Below, in pieces: positions 50,201 through 58,620 of a stretch of DNA of 64,000 nucleotides. The stretch's first letter is position 1; each line of letters begins with the position of its first letter. The notes beneath the pieces were generated by a model. It made no database searches. It saw nothing but the letters and a program-made list of their open reading frames with translations, and was not told the origin of the DNA. Origin of the DNA: Vulcanococcus sp. Clear-D1 (GTDB lineage Bacteria; Cyanobacteriota; Cyanobacteriia; PCC-6307; Cyanobiaceae); NCBI RefSeq assembly GCF_014654725.1, contig NZ_JACVZV010000006.1:1-64000 (forward strand), in the 5' to 3' direction. The position numbers and the translations under genes were made by a program.

Positions 50201-52735
50201 CTATTTCGGCCAGATCACACTGCAGCCCTGGCCGCCGTCGCCCTGTTCGGCGTCGCTGACGCGCTCCACATAAGGCACAGTGGCCAGCCACTCACGCAGA
50301 CCGCGCTTGAGTTTGCCGGTGCCGATGCCGTGGATCACCCAGAGCGGACCGCTGGCGGTGCGCAGGCGCTCTTCCACCGCAGCCTCGGCTTCATGCACGC
50401 GCATGCCGCGCACATCCACGGTGTTGCGCTCGGTGCGCACATCGGGGCTGCGGCTGCCGATGGGGGTGCGGCTGCGCACCTTCACGGTGGCCTCAGGCGG
50501 CGCCGGCTTCTCGCCGTTGAGCCCCTCGATGGCCGAGAGCTCCAGGTTGAGCCGCATCACACCGCAGCGCACCGTGAGCTCACGGCCATCGGCGGAGAGA
50601 GCCAACACTTCACCGGCTTTACCCAGCGACAGCACCCGCACCCGATCGCCCACGCCAGGTCGCCAACCCTTGTGATCGCGGCGCTCCGGCTGGGGCCGGT
50701 GCTGCTGCTCGAGCTTCTTGAGCCGTTGGCCGGCACGGCGCGCCGTTTCGCCGAGGCTGCTGGTGTCCACATCGCGGCCCTGGCGCAGGCGGCGGATGAT
50801 GCGGCGCACCTCCTTCTGGCCGTCGCGGATCGAGCGCTCGAGCTCCTGGCGGCGTTGCTCCTGCAGTTCGGCGCTCTGCTCCTTCTGTTGCTGCCAGCGC
50901 TGGAGCAGCTCCTCGTGGAGCAATTCGGTGCGCGCCAACAGGGCCGCCGCCTCTTCGGCCGCGTCTTGTTGCCGCTGCCGCTGATGTTCCAAACCAGCGA
51001 TCACCTGATTCACTTCCCCTTCGCCGCGCGGAGCCAGCAGCGCCTGAGCATCCGCCAGCACAGCCGGATCGAGCCCCAGCCGAGTGGCGATGGCCAGGGC
51101 GTTGCTGCGGCCGGGGATACCCCACTGCAAGTGATAGGTCGGCGAGAGGGTTTCCACGTCAAACGCCACAGAGGCGTTCTCAAAGCGGGGGTCGTCGTAT
51201 TTGAGGGCCTTGAGCTCCCCGAAGTGGGTGGTGGCAATCGTGAGCCGCGCCCGCTCCGCCAGCTGCTTGAGCAGGGCGATCGCCAGGGCCGTGCCCTCCG
51301 TGGGATCGGTGCCGGCGCCCACCTCATCGAGCAGCACCAACGAGGCACCGGCTGCGCTGGCCAGATCCGCACCGGCCGGCGGCAGCGCCTCAAGGATGCG
51401 GGCGATCCGGCGCACATGGCCGCTGAAGGTGGAGAGGTTCTGCTGCAACGACTGCTCATCGCCGATGTCAGCCAGCACCTGGGCGCACCAGGGAAGCCGC
51501 GGGCTGCCACTGCAGGGCAGGAACAAGCCGGCCCGAGCCATCAAGGCCGCCAAACCCACGCTCTTGAGGGTCACGGTTTTGCCGCCAGTGTTGGGGCCGG
51601 TGATCGCCACCACCCGCAGCCCCTCGTGCACCCGCAAGCTCACCGGCACCACCGAACGTGAGCCTTCGCGGCGCTCCTGCCAGAGCAGCAGCGGATGGCG
51701 CAGACCCTCGAGCTGCAGCGGCGCCAGCGGATCAGGGTCGAGTTCGGGGCGCACGGCCCCGAGCCAGGCGCCGTAACGGGCCCGCGCCAGCCCGCAATCG
51801 AGCAGCAGCAACACGCGCTGCAGATGATCCAGGGCCGGTTGCTCCTGCCCCACCAGGCCGCTGAGCTCCAGCAACACGGCTCGCTCGGCTTCCCGTTCCT
51901 CGCCCTCCAGCTGGCGTAAGCGGTTGCCCAGGGGAATCACCGCCTGGGGCTCGATGAACACCGTGCTGCCGGAGGCTGAGCTGTCATGCACCAGGCCCGG
52001 CAACTGGCTGGCGGCACCAGCCTTCACCGCCACCACTGGCCGGCCATTGCGCTCGGAGATCACGTTGTCCTGCAACAGGGCGGCGTAACGACGCAACAAG
52101 TCGTTCAGCCGATCGCGGCGCTCCTGGCGAGCGGCGCCGATCTGGCGGCGCAACTGGGCCAGGGGCGGGCTGGCCCGATCCGCCACGCGACCCCCGTCTT
52201 CGATGCAGAAGCGCAGGCGCTGCTCCAACTCCGGCAGGGTGCGCAGCTCCTCCACCAAGGCCGTGGTGGTGGGCCGCAGCTCGGGATCATCGATCTGCCG
52301 GCGCAGCCGCCGCGCCGCCGCCAAGGTGGTGGCCACATCGAGCAGCTCATCGGCTGAGGCCACCCCGCCCTTGGCGCAAAGCTGCACGGTGCGGCTGAGC
52401 TCCGCCACCCCCTGAAAGCTGAGGCCGCCCTCCAGCACGCCATCGAGGGCCAGGAGTTCGGTGGTTTGCGCCAGAAGCTGGCGGCTGGCCTCAAGGCTGG
52501 GAGCCAGGGGCAGCTCGCGGCACACGCGGCGGCCAGCAGTGGTGCTGGCGAAGCCGGCCACATGCTCGCCAAGCCCGCCCCACTCGAGCAGCTCGAGGGC
52601 CTCACGCTGAATGCCGCTCAACGGGGCCGCGTCGACAAGGGGCTCTTCAGGAATCTCCGGTTCAAGAGAGTGCTGCGAAGGCAACACCCGTGGCCATGGC
52701 TCCACCGGATGCTCGGCACCTGGTGCAGCCGTCAC
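50201..52735 (-). CDS. mutS2: MutS2 family protein
   Basis: The 844-aa protein has the MutS2 plan: a helical core, ATPase with GPNTGGKTVTLK and LDEVGAGTDPTEGTA, a long coiled coil (QQKEQSAELQEQRRQELE) and a C-terminal Smr domain (VDVRGMRVHEAEAAVEE, HGIGTGKLKRGLREWL). MutS2 suppresses recombination and rescues collided ribosomes. GTG start overlaps the VOC stop (GTGA). Confidence 0.95.
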   Translation of the reverse strand: MTAAPGAEHPVEPWPRVLPSQHSLEPEIPEEPLVDAAPLSGIQREALELLEWGGLGEHVAGFASTTAGRRVCRELPLAPSLEASRQLLAQTTELLALDGVLEGGLSFQGVAELSRTVQLCAKGGVASADELLDVATTLAAARRLRRQIDDPELRPTTTALVEELRTLPELEQRLRFCIEDGGRVADRASPPLAQLRRQIGAARQERRDRLNDLLRRYAALLQDNVISERNGRPVVAVKAGAASQLPGLVHDSSASGSTVFIEPQAVIPLGNRLRQLEGEEREAERAVLLELSGLVGQEQPALDHLQRVLLLLDCGLARARYGAWLGAVRPELDPDPLAPLQLEGLRHPLLLWQERREGSRSVVPVSLRVHEGLRVVAITGPNTGGKTVTLKSVGLAALMARAGLFLPCSGSPRLPWCAQVLADIGDEQSLQQNLSTFSGHVRRIARILEALPPAGADLASAAGASLVLLDEVGAGTDPTEGTALAIALLKQLAERARLTIATTHFGELKALKYDDPRFENASVAFDVETLSPTYHLQWGIPGRSNALAIATRLGLDPAVLADAQALLAPRGEGEVNQVIAGLEHQRQRQQDAAEEAAALLARTELLHEELLQRWQQQKEQSAELQEQRRQELERSIRDGQKEVRRIIRRLRQGRDVDTSSLGETARRAGQRLKKLEQQHRPQPERRDHKGWRPGVGDRVRVLSLGKAGEVLALSADGRELTVRCGVMRLNLELSAIEGLNGEKPAPPEATVKVRSRTPIGSRSPDVRTERNTVDVRGMRVHEAEAAVEERLRTASGPLWVIHGIGTGKLKRGLREWLATVPYVERVSDAEQGDGGQGCSVIWPK

Positions 52736-53139
52736 GCCGGAAACACCGCAATCGGCTCAGCGCCAGTGTTGGAGGGAATGCCACCGGCCGGCTCGTAGAG
52801 CATCTCCAGCCAGTTGCCTTCCGGATCCTGCATGTAGAAGGAGGCGGTGCCATCGCGGTGATCGTGCACCGGCCCGCAGCTGTGGCCCTCCTCCACCAAC
52901 TGCTCACGGATCCGATCCACCTCGGCGCGGTTGTTGAAGTGGAAGGCGAAGTGGGGGCCGGCGGCGCGGTAGCTGGGGCTCAGCAGGGCGATGCCTTCGC
53001 CGGTGGCGGGCCACTGCACATAGCACCAGTCATCGGCATCCCAGGTGAGCTGCAGGCCGAGACCCAGATAAAAACGCTTGGCGCGGTCCATGTCCTGCAC
53101 CCGCAGGGCGACATGGCCGAGTCGGTGGCTGGCGGACAT
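52732..53139 (-). CDS. VOC family protein (glyoxalase-like)
   Basis: The 135-aa protein has a glyoxalase/bleomycin-resistance fold: LGHVALRVQDMDRAKRFYLG with His, GIALLSPS, HFAFHFNNRAEVDRIR, and FYMQDPEGNWLEMLYEP with the metal-ligand Glu. The substrate is not clear. Starts at ATG 53137-53139. It couples to mutS2 by a GTGA overlap and is divergent from the HlyD-like gene. Confidence 0.8.
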   Translation of the reverse strand: MSASHRLGHVALRVQDMDRAKRFYLGLGLQLTWDADDWCYVQWPATGEGIALLSPSYRAAGPHFAFHFNNRAEVDRIREQLVEEGHSCGPVHDHRDGTASFYMQDPEGNWLEMLYEPAGGIPSNTGAEPIAVFPA

Positions 53140-53226
53140 GGACCTGATCGACGATCCTTCCATTGTCAACGCTGCCACCCATCGCGGAGGACCGGCAGAA
53201 ATCATGCAGCGAAAGGACGGCCTGCC

Positions 53227-54543
53227 GTGAACCTGAAGCCATCACTGGAGGCCCTCAGGGGATGGGTGCATCGCCAGGCCAGTGACCAGGAGGGCCAGGT
53301 GCTGCTCAGCCTGATCGGCATGGGCAGCCTCACCACGTTGTGGGCCTTGTTCTGGCCTGTTCCCACCGAGGTGGTGGGCCGTGGTGTGGTGATCGTGCCC
53401 GGCGGCGCCACCATCCTCGATAGCCGCGCCGAGGGCCAGATCCGCGAGCTGAAGGTGAAGGTGGGCGATGTGGTGCGCCAGGGCCAGCTGCTGATGGTGC
53501 TCGATCAGCCGGCCCTGGAGAAGCAGCTCGAGCAGCAGCAGCGCGATTTGCGCGAACTGGTGCAGATCAACACCGACCTCAACCGCCGCGACGCCATCCG
53601 CCTGCAGGCTGCCCGCGACGTGCGCGACACAGCCCTGCGCAAGCTGGAGCGGGAGCGCCAGCGGGTGCGCACCCTCCAGAGCACCTACGCCCAGAAGGTG
53701 GCCGACTTCGCCCATCTGGCCCGCACCGAAGTGGTGGCGCCGCTCTCGCTGGAAGTCGTGAGCACCTCCGATCGCAACACCCAGCTGCAGGTGGAGCTCG
53801 ATGAGCTCGCCATCCGCGAAAAGGATGTGATCAGCGCCTACACCAAGGTGAAGCTCGACATCGACACCGAGCAGCAGCAACGGCGCTTCCGCATCGACAA
53901 CACCCGCCGCGAAGTGCGGGTGACCGAGGCCAAACTCAAATACCAGGGCCACCTCACAGCCAAGCGCGACGGCAGCGTGCTCGACCTGCAGGTGATCCAT
54001 GGCCAAACCGTGAAACCGGGGCAGCGCCTCGGCACCCTCGGTGCGGCCACCGCCACCAACCGCAACAGCACGGTGCTCCGGGCCATCGCCTACTTCCACC
54101 CCGCCGATGCCCGGCGCCTACAACACAACCAGGGCATTGAGGTGGTGCCCGACTGGCAGCAGCGCGGCCGCTTCGGAGGCATCCAGGGACTCGTGGAACG
54201 GGTGAGCCTGCTGCCCGCCACTCCGGAAGACATCAACACCACCATGGGCAACCCACCGCTGGCGGAATCGCTGGTGGCCAGCGGCCCGGTGATCCGCACC
54301 GAAATCGATCTCCTGCCCGGCCGCCGCAGCGACGACGGCTACCGCTGGACCCTCTCCAAGGGCAGCAGCGTGTTTCCGATCCGCGAAGGCCTCACCCTCA
54401 AGGCGCACGCCTACGTGGAATGGCGCACACCGGTGAGCTATCTCCTGCCGATCCTGAGGGATCTCACTGGCACCTACCGCACGCCTCAGCTCGATCTGCA
54501 GCAGGATCAGCCGAGCCGCCGCCAGGAGGGAACCCTGCCATGA
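53227..54543 (+). CDS. HlyD-type membrane fusion protein (NHLM bacteriocin-system-like)
   Basis: The 438-aa protein has one membrane helix near residues 25-44, a lipoyl half-motif (PGGATILDSRAEGQIREL), LDQPALEKQLEQQQRDL, a long coiled coil with HlyD-like Glu/Gln/Arg heptads (about 90-245), and a second lipoyl half (AKRDGSVLDLQVIHGQTV). The QPALEKQL style and absence of a peptidase resemble secretion proteins of NHLM-type peptide export. A matching ABC transporter is not in the window. It starts with GTG and overlaps the next small gene by four bases. The TolC-like gene lies convergent downstream. Confidence 0.7.
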   Translation: MNLKPSLEALRGWVHRQASDQEGQVLLSLIGMGSLTTLWALFWPVPTEVVGRGVVIVPGGATILDSRAEGQIRELKVKVGDVVRQGQLLMVLDQPALEKQLEQQQRDLRELVQINTDLNRRDAIRLQAARDVRDTALRKLERERQRVRTLQSTYAQKVADFAHLARTEVVAPLSLEVVSTSDRNTQLQVELDELAIREKDVISAYTKVKLDIDTEQQQRRFRIDNTRREVRVTEAKLKYQGHLTAKRDGSVLDLQVIHGQTVKPGQRLGTLGAATATNRNSTVLRAIAYFHPADARRLQHNQGIEVVPDWQQRGRFGGIQGLVERVSLLPATPEDINTTMGNPPLAESLVASGPVIRTEIDLLPGRRSDDGYRWTLSKGSSVFPIREGLTLKAHAYVEWRTPVSYLLPILRDLTGTYRTPQLDLQQDQPSRRQEGTLP

Positions 54544-54749
54544 AGCGCGAATGGCCCTTCCTCGCCCTGGAAGTTGTGCTTCTGGCGGTGCTGCTGCAGA
54601 GCAATGCCCCGGAGGTGTGGTTCTGGTTCATCGCCCTCCTGGTGCTGCTCACCTGGCGCAGCCTGGCGCTGCGCTCGCGGCTGGAGCAGCGGCGCCTCAA
54701 CGCTGAAAGCGCTACGGCCCCTGAGGCACCGGATCCACCGACAGGGTGA
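54540..54749 (+). CDS. Small membrane protein next to HlyD, 69 aa
   Basis: Starts ATGA-overlapping with the HlyD gene. A charged head (MKREWPF), then two closely spaced hydrophobic helices (LALEVVLLAVLLQ and VWFWFIALLVLLTW) and a Pro/Ala tail. Probably cotranscribed with HlyD. Function unknown. Overlaps the convergent TolC-like gene by 38 bases. Confidence 0.65.
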   Translation: MKREWPFLALEVVLLAVLLQSNAPEVWFWFIALLVLLTWRSLALRSRLEQRRLNAESATAPEAPDPPTG

Positions 54750-56394
54750 GTGGCAGGTTCGGTGCACGCTCCGGCTGCTGGGGGACCGGCTGCAGCTGAC
54801 GCAACATCCGCGCGTAGCTCACATTGGCGAGGGTGGTGGATTCGGCGATCCCCTCCATGGAGCGCGTGAGCAGCATGATCGTTTCGCTCACATCGGTGTA
54901 ATCCGCCAGCCCCAGCTGGTAGCGGGCGCGGGCGTCACGGAACGCCTCGCGGGACGCCTGATAGGAGGCCTCCGCCGCCGCCAGCTGACTCAAGGAAGCC
55001 CGGTAGTCGTAGAAGGCGGTTTCCAGCTCCTGGCGGATCTGGTTGCGCTGGCGGGCCAGGCGCTGCAGCACCGCTTCAGCGGCCGCGCGGCTGGCCTGCG
55101 CCTCGCCACCCGACACGCCCGCATCGAAGAACCGCCAGTGCAGCCGCAATCCAGCCACCCAGTCAGCACTCTGAGTTGACATCTGGGGGGTATTCATCGA
55201 GGCGCAGCAGCCATTGAGATCAATCACCGGCTTGGTGAGTAGATCGGTGCCGCCTCCACCGGCGGCAAACAGCTGCAAGCTCGGGAGGAGTTGGGCCTGC
55301 CGGCGGTCGGCCTGACGCAACAGAGCCTGGCGCTCCGCCGAGAGCTGCTCCAGGGCCGGGTTATCTCGCAATCCAGCCACCACCGTGGCATCCAGGGCCA
55401 ACGGCCAGGGGGGTTGCAGCGCCACATCCGTCTGGGCCCGCAGCAGCGTGGTGAACGCCACGTTGAGCAGATTGGTGAGCACCTGTCGGCGGCTCTGACG
55501 AAGCGCTTCTGCCTGCTCCTGGCGGAAGCGGCTCTGCTGCAGCGCTGCCTCCGCCCGCAGCAGATCGAGCCTCGGCACCAACCCCGAGCCCTTCAGGGCT
55601 GCCACTTGGTTACGCACCAGAGCGTCGTTGCGCACCACGGCCTGTCGGATGCGCAGCAGCTGATCAGCCAGCTGCAAGCCGTAATAGGCCTCGCTCACCT
55701 GGAGCTGCAGCTGGCGCAGGGCATCGCCGTATTGCTCGAGGCTGGCGGTGAGGCGCTGATCCTGCTCCGCCAGGGCGGCGCCGCGCTCGAAGCTGATCAG
55801 CTCCCAATCCAGATCGAGCCTGCCCCAGGCGCTGCCCTGGTTAGCCTGAATCCGGTTCCAGCCATTCTCCGCCACAAGAAACGCTGCACCAGGAGCGGGA
55901 GCCGCTGGATAGATGCCGGCGTTGTCCCGGAGCACTAGGTTGTAGTCGCTGCGCTGGGCGAAGGCTCCACCCAGGTTGAGCGCAAGCCGCGGCCAGAAGC
56001 GCCCCAGCACCGAGCGCTGCAAGCCGCGCATTTCAGCGATGCGGGCACGGCGCTCCGCCAGTTCGGGGCTATTAGCCACCGCCACGCTGAGGGCCTGCAC
56101 CAGGCTGAGCACGCGTTCCTGGGGTTGATCAGCGGCAGCGGTGCTCACTGGGGCGGCCTGGGGATCCGGAGGTTGGAGAGCGGGATCCGACAGGCTGAAG
56201 GTCGTCGGGTCGCTTGCACCCTGAGACCGCAGCGCCCCATCGAGCTCCAGCAGATCGCGCTCGAATGACGCCAGCGATCGCACTAGCCCCGGCGACGGTG
56301 GCATGGCTGTGGTGAGAGGAGCCGCAGCGGCAGTGGTGACCCAGAAGCCGGCCCCCAGCCACACTCCACCGCGCAGCAGCAAACGCAACCCCAT
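54712..56394 (-). CDS. TolC family outer-membrane efflux protein
   Basis: The 560-aa protein has a signal peptide (MGLRLLLRGGVWLGAGFWV, then AAAAP) and two similar halves of long helices. TolC-like marks: LVQALSVAVANSPELAERRARI, GDALRQLQLQVSEAYYGLQLADQ, and the second-half SRAAAEAVLQRLARQRNQIRQELETAFYDY and YQLGLADYTDVSE. It forms the outer-membrane exit duct for type I export. It is convergent with HlyD, and preceded by two small membrane proteins on its own strand. Confidence 0.85.
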   Translation of the reverse strand: MGLRLLLRGGVWLGAGFWVTTAAAAPLTTAMPPSPGLVRSLASFERDLLELDGALRSQGASDPTTFSLSDPALQPPDPQAAPVSTAAADQPQERVLSLVQALSVAVANSPELAERRARIAEMRGLQRSVLGRFWPRLALNLGGAFAQRSDYNLVLRDNAGIYPAAPAPGAAFLVAENGWNRIQANQGSAWGRLDLDWELISFERGAALAEQDQRLTASLEQYGDALRQLQLQVSEAYYGLQLADQLLRIRQAVVRNDALVRNQVAALKGSGLVPRLDLLRAEAALQQSRFRQEQAEALRQSRRQVLTNLLNVAFTTLLRAQTDVALQPPWPLALDATVVAGLRDNPALEQLSAERQALLRQADRRQAQLLPSLQLFAAGGGGTDLLTKPVIDLNGCCASMNTPQMSTQSADWVAGLRLHWRFFDAGVSGGEAQASRAAAEAVLQRLARQRNQIRQELETAFYDYRASLSQLAAAEASYQASREAFRDARARYQLGLADYTDVSETIMLLTRSMEGIAESTTLANVSYARMLRQLQPVPQQPERAPNLPLTLSVDPVPQGP

Positions 56395-56630
56395 CAGGAG
56401 GCCGGCCGATCCATCGCCGACGCGCTCTCATGCTTGGCGCGCTGGGCCATGTCGTGCAGGCCAACGCTGGTGCGCGCCAGGCAGCCGATCGAAAAGCAGA
56501 TACAGGCGCTGCCGAGCAGGCCCCAGTGCACGCGGCCACTGAAGGAGTGGATCTTGGTGACCATCAACAGCACAGCCACTGCCGTGGCCCAGGGGATGCC
56601 AATGATCAGCAGAACAGAGGAGCGGCTCAT
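56394..56630 (-). CDS. Small membrane protein, 78 aa (paralog of the next)
   Basis: Two hydrophobic helices: an N-terminal one (LLIIGIPWATAVAVLLMVT) and a central one (WGLLGSACICFSIGCLART). The second part is shared with the neighbour: GLLGSA-x-ICFSIGC. It ends with a charged tail. It overlaps TolC's start by one base (TGATG). No family known to me. The repeat of the GLLGSA-ICFSIGC segment shows the pair arose by duplication. Confidence 0.65.
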   Translation of the reverse strand: MSRSSVLLIIGIPWATAVAVLLMVTKIHSFSGRVHWGLLGSACICFSIGCLARTSVGLHDMAQRAKHESASAMDRPAS

Positions 56631-56641
56631 CGCGGCAGGGC

Positions 56642-56887
56642 TCAGTGGAGCACCAAGTGCTCAAGCTGCTGTTCGGCGGCAGTGCGGCGCCGGTTCAACT
56701 GAGCCAGCACCCACGACACCTTGCACACGCAGCCGATCGAGAAGCAGATCGAGGCGCTGCCCAGCAACCCCCACCCATGGCCATGGAGGCTGAAATCTTC
56801 AGCCAGCAACAGGCGGAAAGCCAGGATCACCATCAGCGAAGCGGCGATCCAGGGGCCGTGAACCCAGAGGAGGAGGTAGCGGGCCAT
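56642..56887 (-). CDS. Small membrane protein, 81 aa (paralog of the previous)
   Basis: Again two helices: WIAASLMVILAFRLLL near the start and WGLLGSASICFSIGCVCKVSW in the middle. The GLLGSA-x-ICFSIGC block is nearly identical to that of the adjacent gene, while the rest differs. The tail (LNRRRTAAEQQLEHLV) is amphipathic. It lies between hemB and the other paralog, spaced 11 bases from it. Function unknown. Confidence 0.65.
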   Translation of the reverse strand: MARYLLLWVHGPWIAASLMVILAFRLLLAEDFSLHGHGWGLLGSASICFSIGCVCKVSWVLAQLNRRRTAAEQQLEHLVLH

Positions 56888-56943
56888 CGGGGGTCACGGA
56901 TGTTGCCGGAGCCCCCGGAGGATCGCACCGACTGCGCCTGCCC

Positions 56944-57945
56944 TCAACCCTCGCGCAACCACTGGGCCGCATCACAAGCGTGATAAGTGAGGATCAGATC
57001 GGCGCCGGCCCGCTTGAAGCAGAGCAGGGTTTCCAGCACCACAGCCCGCTCGTCGATCCAGCCCTTTTCGGCGGCGGCCTTCACCATCGCGTATTCACCG
57101 CTCACGTTGTAGGCGGCAATGGGCAGCTCGCTCTCTTCGCGCAGGCGATGAATGATGTCGAGATAAGCCAGACCTGGCTTCACCATCATGATGTCGGCGC
57201 CTTCCTGCTCATCGAGCTGGGCCTCGGTGATCGCTTCGCGGGCGTTGGCCGGATCCATCTGATAGGTGGACTTGTCCTTGGGGATCGGCTTGCTGGCGGC
57301 CGCGCGAGGCGCTGAATCCAGGGCCTCACGGAAGGGGCCGTAATAGGCGGAGGCGTATTTGGCCGTGTAGCTGATGATCCCCACATGCTCGAAGCCTTCT
57401 TCATCGAGGGCTTCGCGGATGGCACCGACGCGGCCGTCCATCATGTCGCTGGGGCCGATCAGATCAGCACCGGCGCGGGCCTGGGCGACGGCCTGTTTGC
57501 ACAGGATCGCGACGGTCTCATCGTTGAGCACCACACCCTCACCGCTCACGATGCCGTCGTGGCCGTCGCAGGAATAGGGATCCAGGGCGACGTCAGTCAT
57601 GATCGCCATCCCCGGGTGCACCTCCTTGAGGCGGCGGATGGCGCGGGGGATCAGGCCACCCTCGTTGAAACACTCAGCGCCGTCCTCGGTTTTGAGGCCA
57701 TCGGCCACCTTCGGGAACAGCACCACGCAGCGGATACCCAGATCCCATGCGCGGCCCACTTCCTGAACAAGCCCCTCGAGGCTCCAGCGCTGGCAGCCGG
57801 GCATGGCGCCGATGGGCTCATTCGTGGCGCCCTCGTGCACGAACAGGGGATAGATGAAGTCGGCGGCGCTGAGGGAGGTCTCGCGCACCATCGCCCGCAG
57901 GGCAGGGGTGCGGCGCAGGCGACGGGGGCGGTAGGTGAGCTCCAT
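56944..57945 (-). CDS. hemB: Delta-aminolevulinic acid dehydratase
   Basis: The 333-aa enzyme joins two ALA into porphobilinogen, feeding heme, chlorophyll and bilins. Schiff-base lysines are in SYTAKYASAYYGPF (about K199) and MMVKPGLAYLD (about K252). The metal loop reads DVALDPYSCDGHDG, aspartate-rich rather than the triple-Cys zinc site of animals, so magnesium-type. Starts at ATG 57943-57945. Confidence 0.95.
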   Translation of the reverse strand: MELTYRPRRLRRTPALRAMVRETSLSAADFIYPLFVHEGATNEPIGAMPGCQRWSLEGLVQEVGRAWDLGIRCVVLFPKVADGLKTEDGAECFNEGGLIPRAIRRLKEVHPGMAIMTDVALDPYSCDGHDGIVSGEGVVLNDETVAILCKQAVAQARAGADLIGPSDMMDGRVGAIREALDEEGFEHVGIISYTAKYASAYYGPFREALDSAPRAAASKPIPKDKSTYQMDPANAREAITEAQLDEQEGADIMMVKPGLAYLDIIHRLREESELPIAAYNVSGEYAMVKAAAEKGWIDERAVVLETLLCFKRAGADLILTYHACDAAQWLREG

Positions 57946-58017
57946 CAGGGCTGGCGCAGCGGCGCCGGGCGGGCAGGGGCGGATCCTACGGAGCTTGCTG
58001 CGCCGAAGGCTTCCGAA

Positions 58018-58281
58018 TCAGCCGCCCAGATCCAGCTCCACCTTCACCACATCCACGGGCCCGCGGCCCTCGGCATTGAGCTCCCGGGCCGCACGCAGCG
58101 CCGACTCATGCACGTGAAAGAGATGGGCCTGATCGGCACTGTTCACCTCGACCAGGGCCTCACCATCAGGCCCCACGGCCAGGAAGGTGCCTTTCTCCAG
58201 CAGCTGGATGGCATAACGCTCCGGCTGGGTGCAGTCCTCGGGATGGGCCGGGTCGAGATGGGGCGACCAAAAATGCAGCAC
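58018..58281 (-). CDS. Small hypothetical protein, 87 aa
   Basis: Soluble and acidic: RYAIQLLEKGTFLAVGPDGE, then ADQAHLFHVHESALRAAREL and VDVVKVELDLGG. No domain recognised. It is on the same strand as hemB (72 bp upstream of it) and divergent from feoA, whose operator lies between them. Confidence 0.55.
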   Translation of the reverse strand: MLHFWSPHLDPAHPEDCTQPERYAIQLLEKGTFLAVGPDGEALVEVNSADQAHLFHVHESALRAARELNAEGRGPVDVVKVELDLGG

Positions 58282-58355
58282 CGACCTGAACAGAGCAGTC
58301 GTTCGAGGCCAACGTAATCAATTTCGACTGGAGCGCCAGCCAGCACGTTTAAGAT

Positions 58356-58374
58356 ATTGCAACTCATTCGCAAT
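58356..58374. promoter_or_regulatory. Fur-box-like operator before feoAB
   Basis: The 19-bp sequence ATTGCAACTCATTCGCAAT has mirrored ends (ATTGC/GCAAT) and a central run like Fur sites of other bacteria. It lies 12 bases before the feoA start, where repressor binding would block transcription. This suggests iron-responsive control; binding is not shown. Confidence 0.5.
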
Positions 58375-58386
58375 AGGCATCCATTG

Positions 58387-58620
58387 ATGCGAGCGGTCTC
58401 CCAGCTGGCGGATCTGCCCACCGGCGCCACGGCCACGGTGAAGGCCTTGGCAGCGGATGCTGGGCTTCGTCAGCGGCTGGAGGCGCTGGGTCTACGGCCC
58501 GGACAATCCGTTCAGGTGCTGCGCCGAGGCTGGTGGTCCGGGCCACTGCATGTGCGCGTCGGCATGACCGAATTGATGCTGCGCCGCCGCGACGCCGCCC
58601 GGGTGAGCCTGGCCGCGTGA
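58387..58620 (+). CDS. feoA: FeoA family protein, 77 aa
   Basis: A small SH3-like partner of the ferrous iron transporter: LADLPTGATATVKAL, LRQRLEALGLRPGQSVQVL and PLHVRVGMTELMLRR. Starts at ATG 58387 (a TTG lies one codon earlier). Overlaps feoB by four bases (GTGA). Confidence 0.9.
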   Translation: MRAVSQLADLPTGATATVKALAADAGLRQRLEALGLRPGQSVQVLRRGWWSGPLHVRVGMTELMLRRRDAARVSLAA

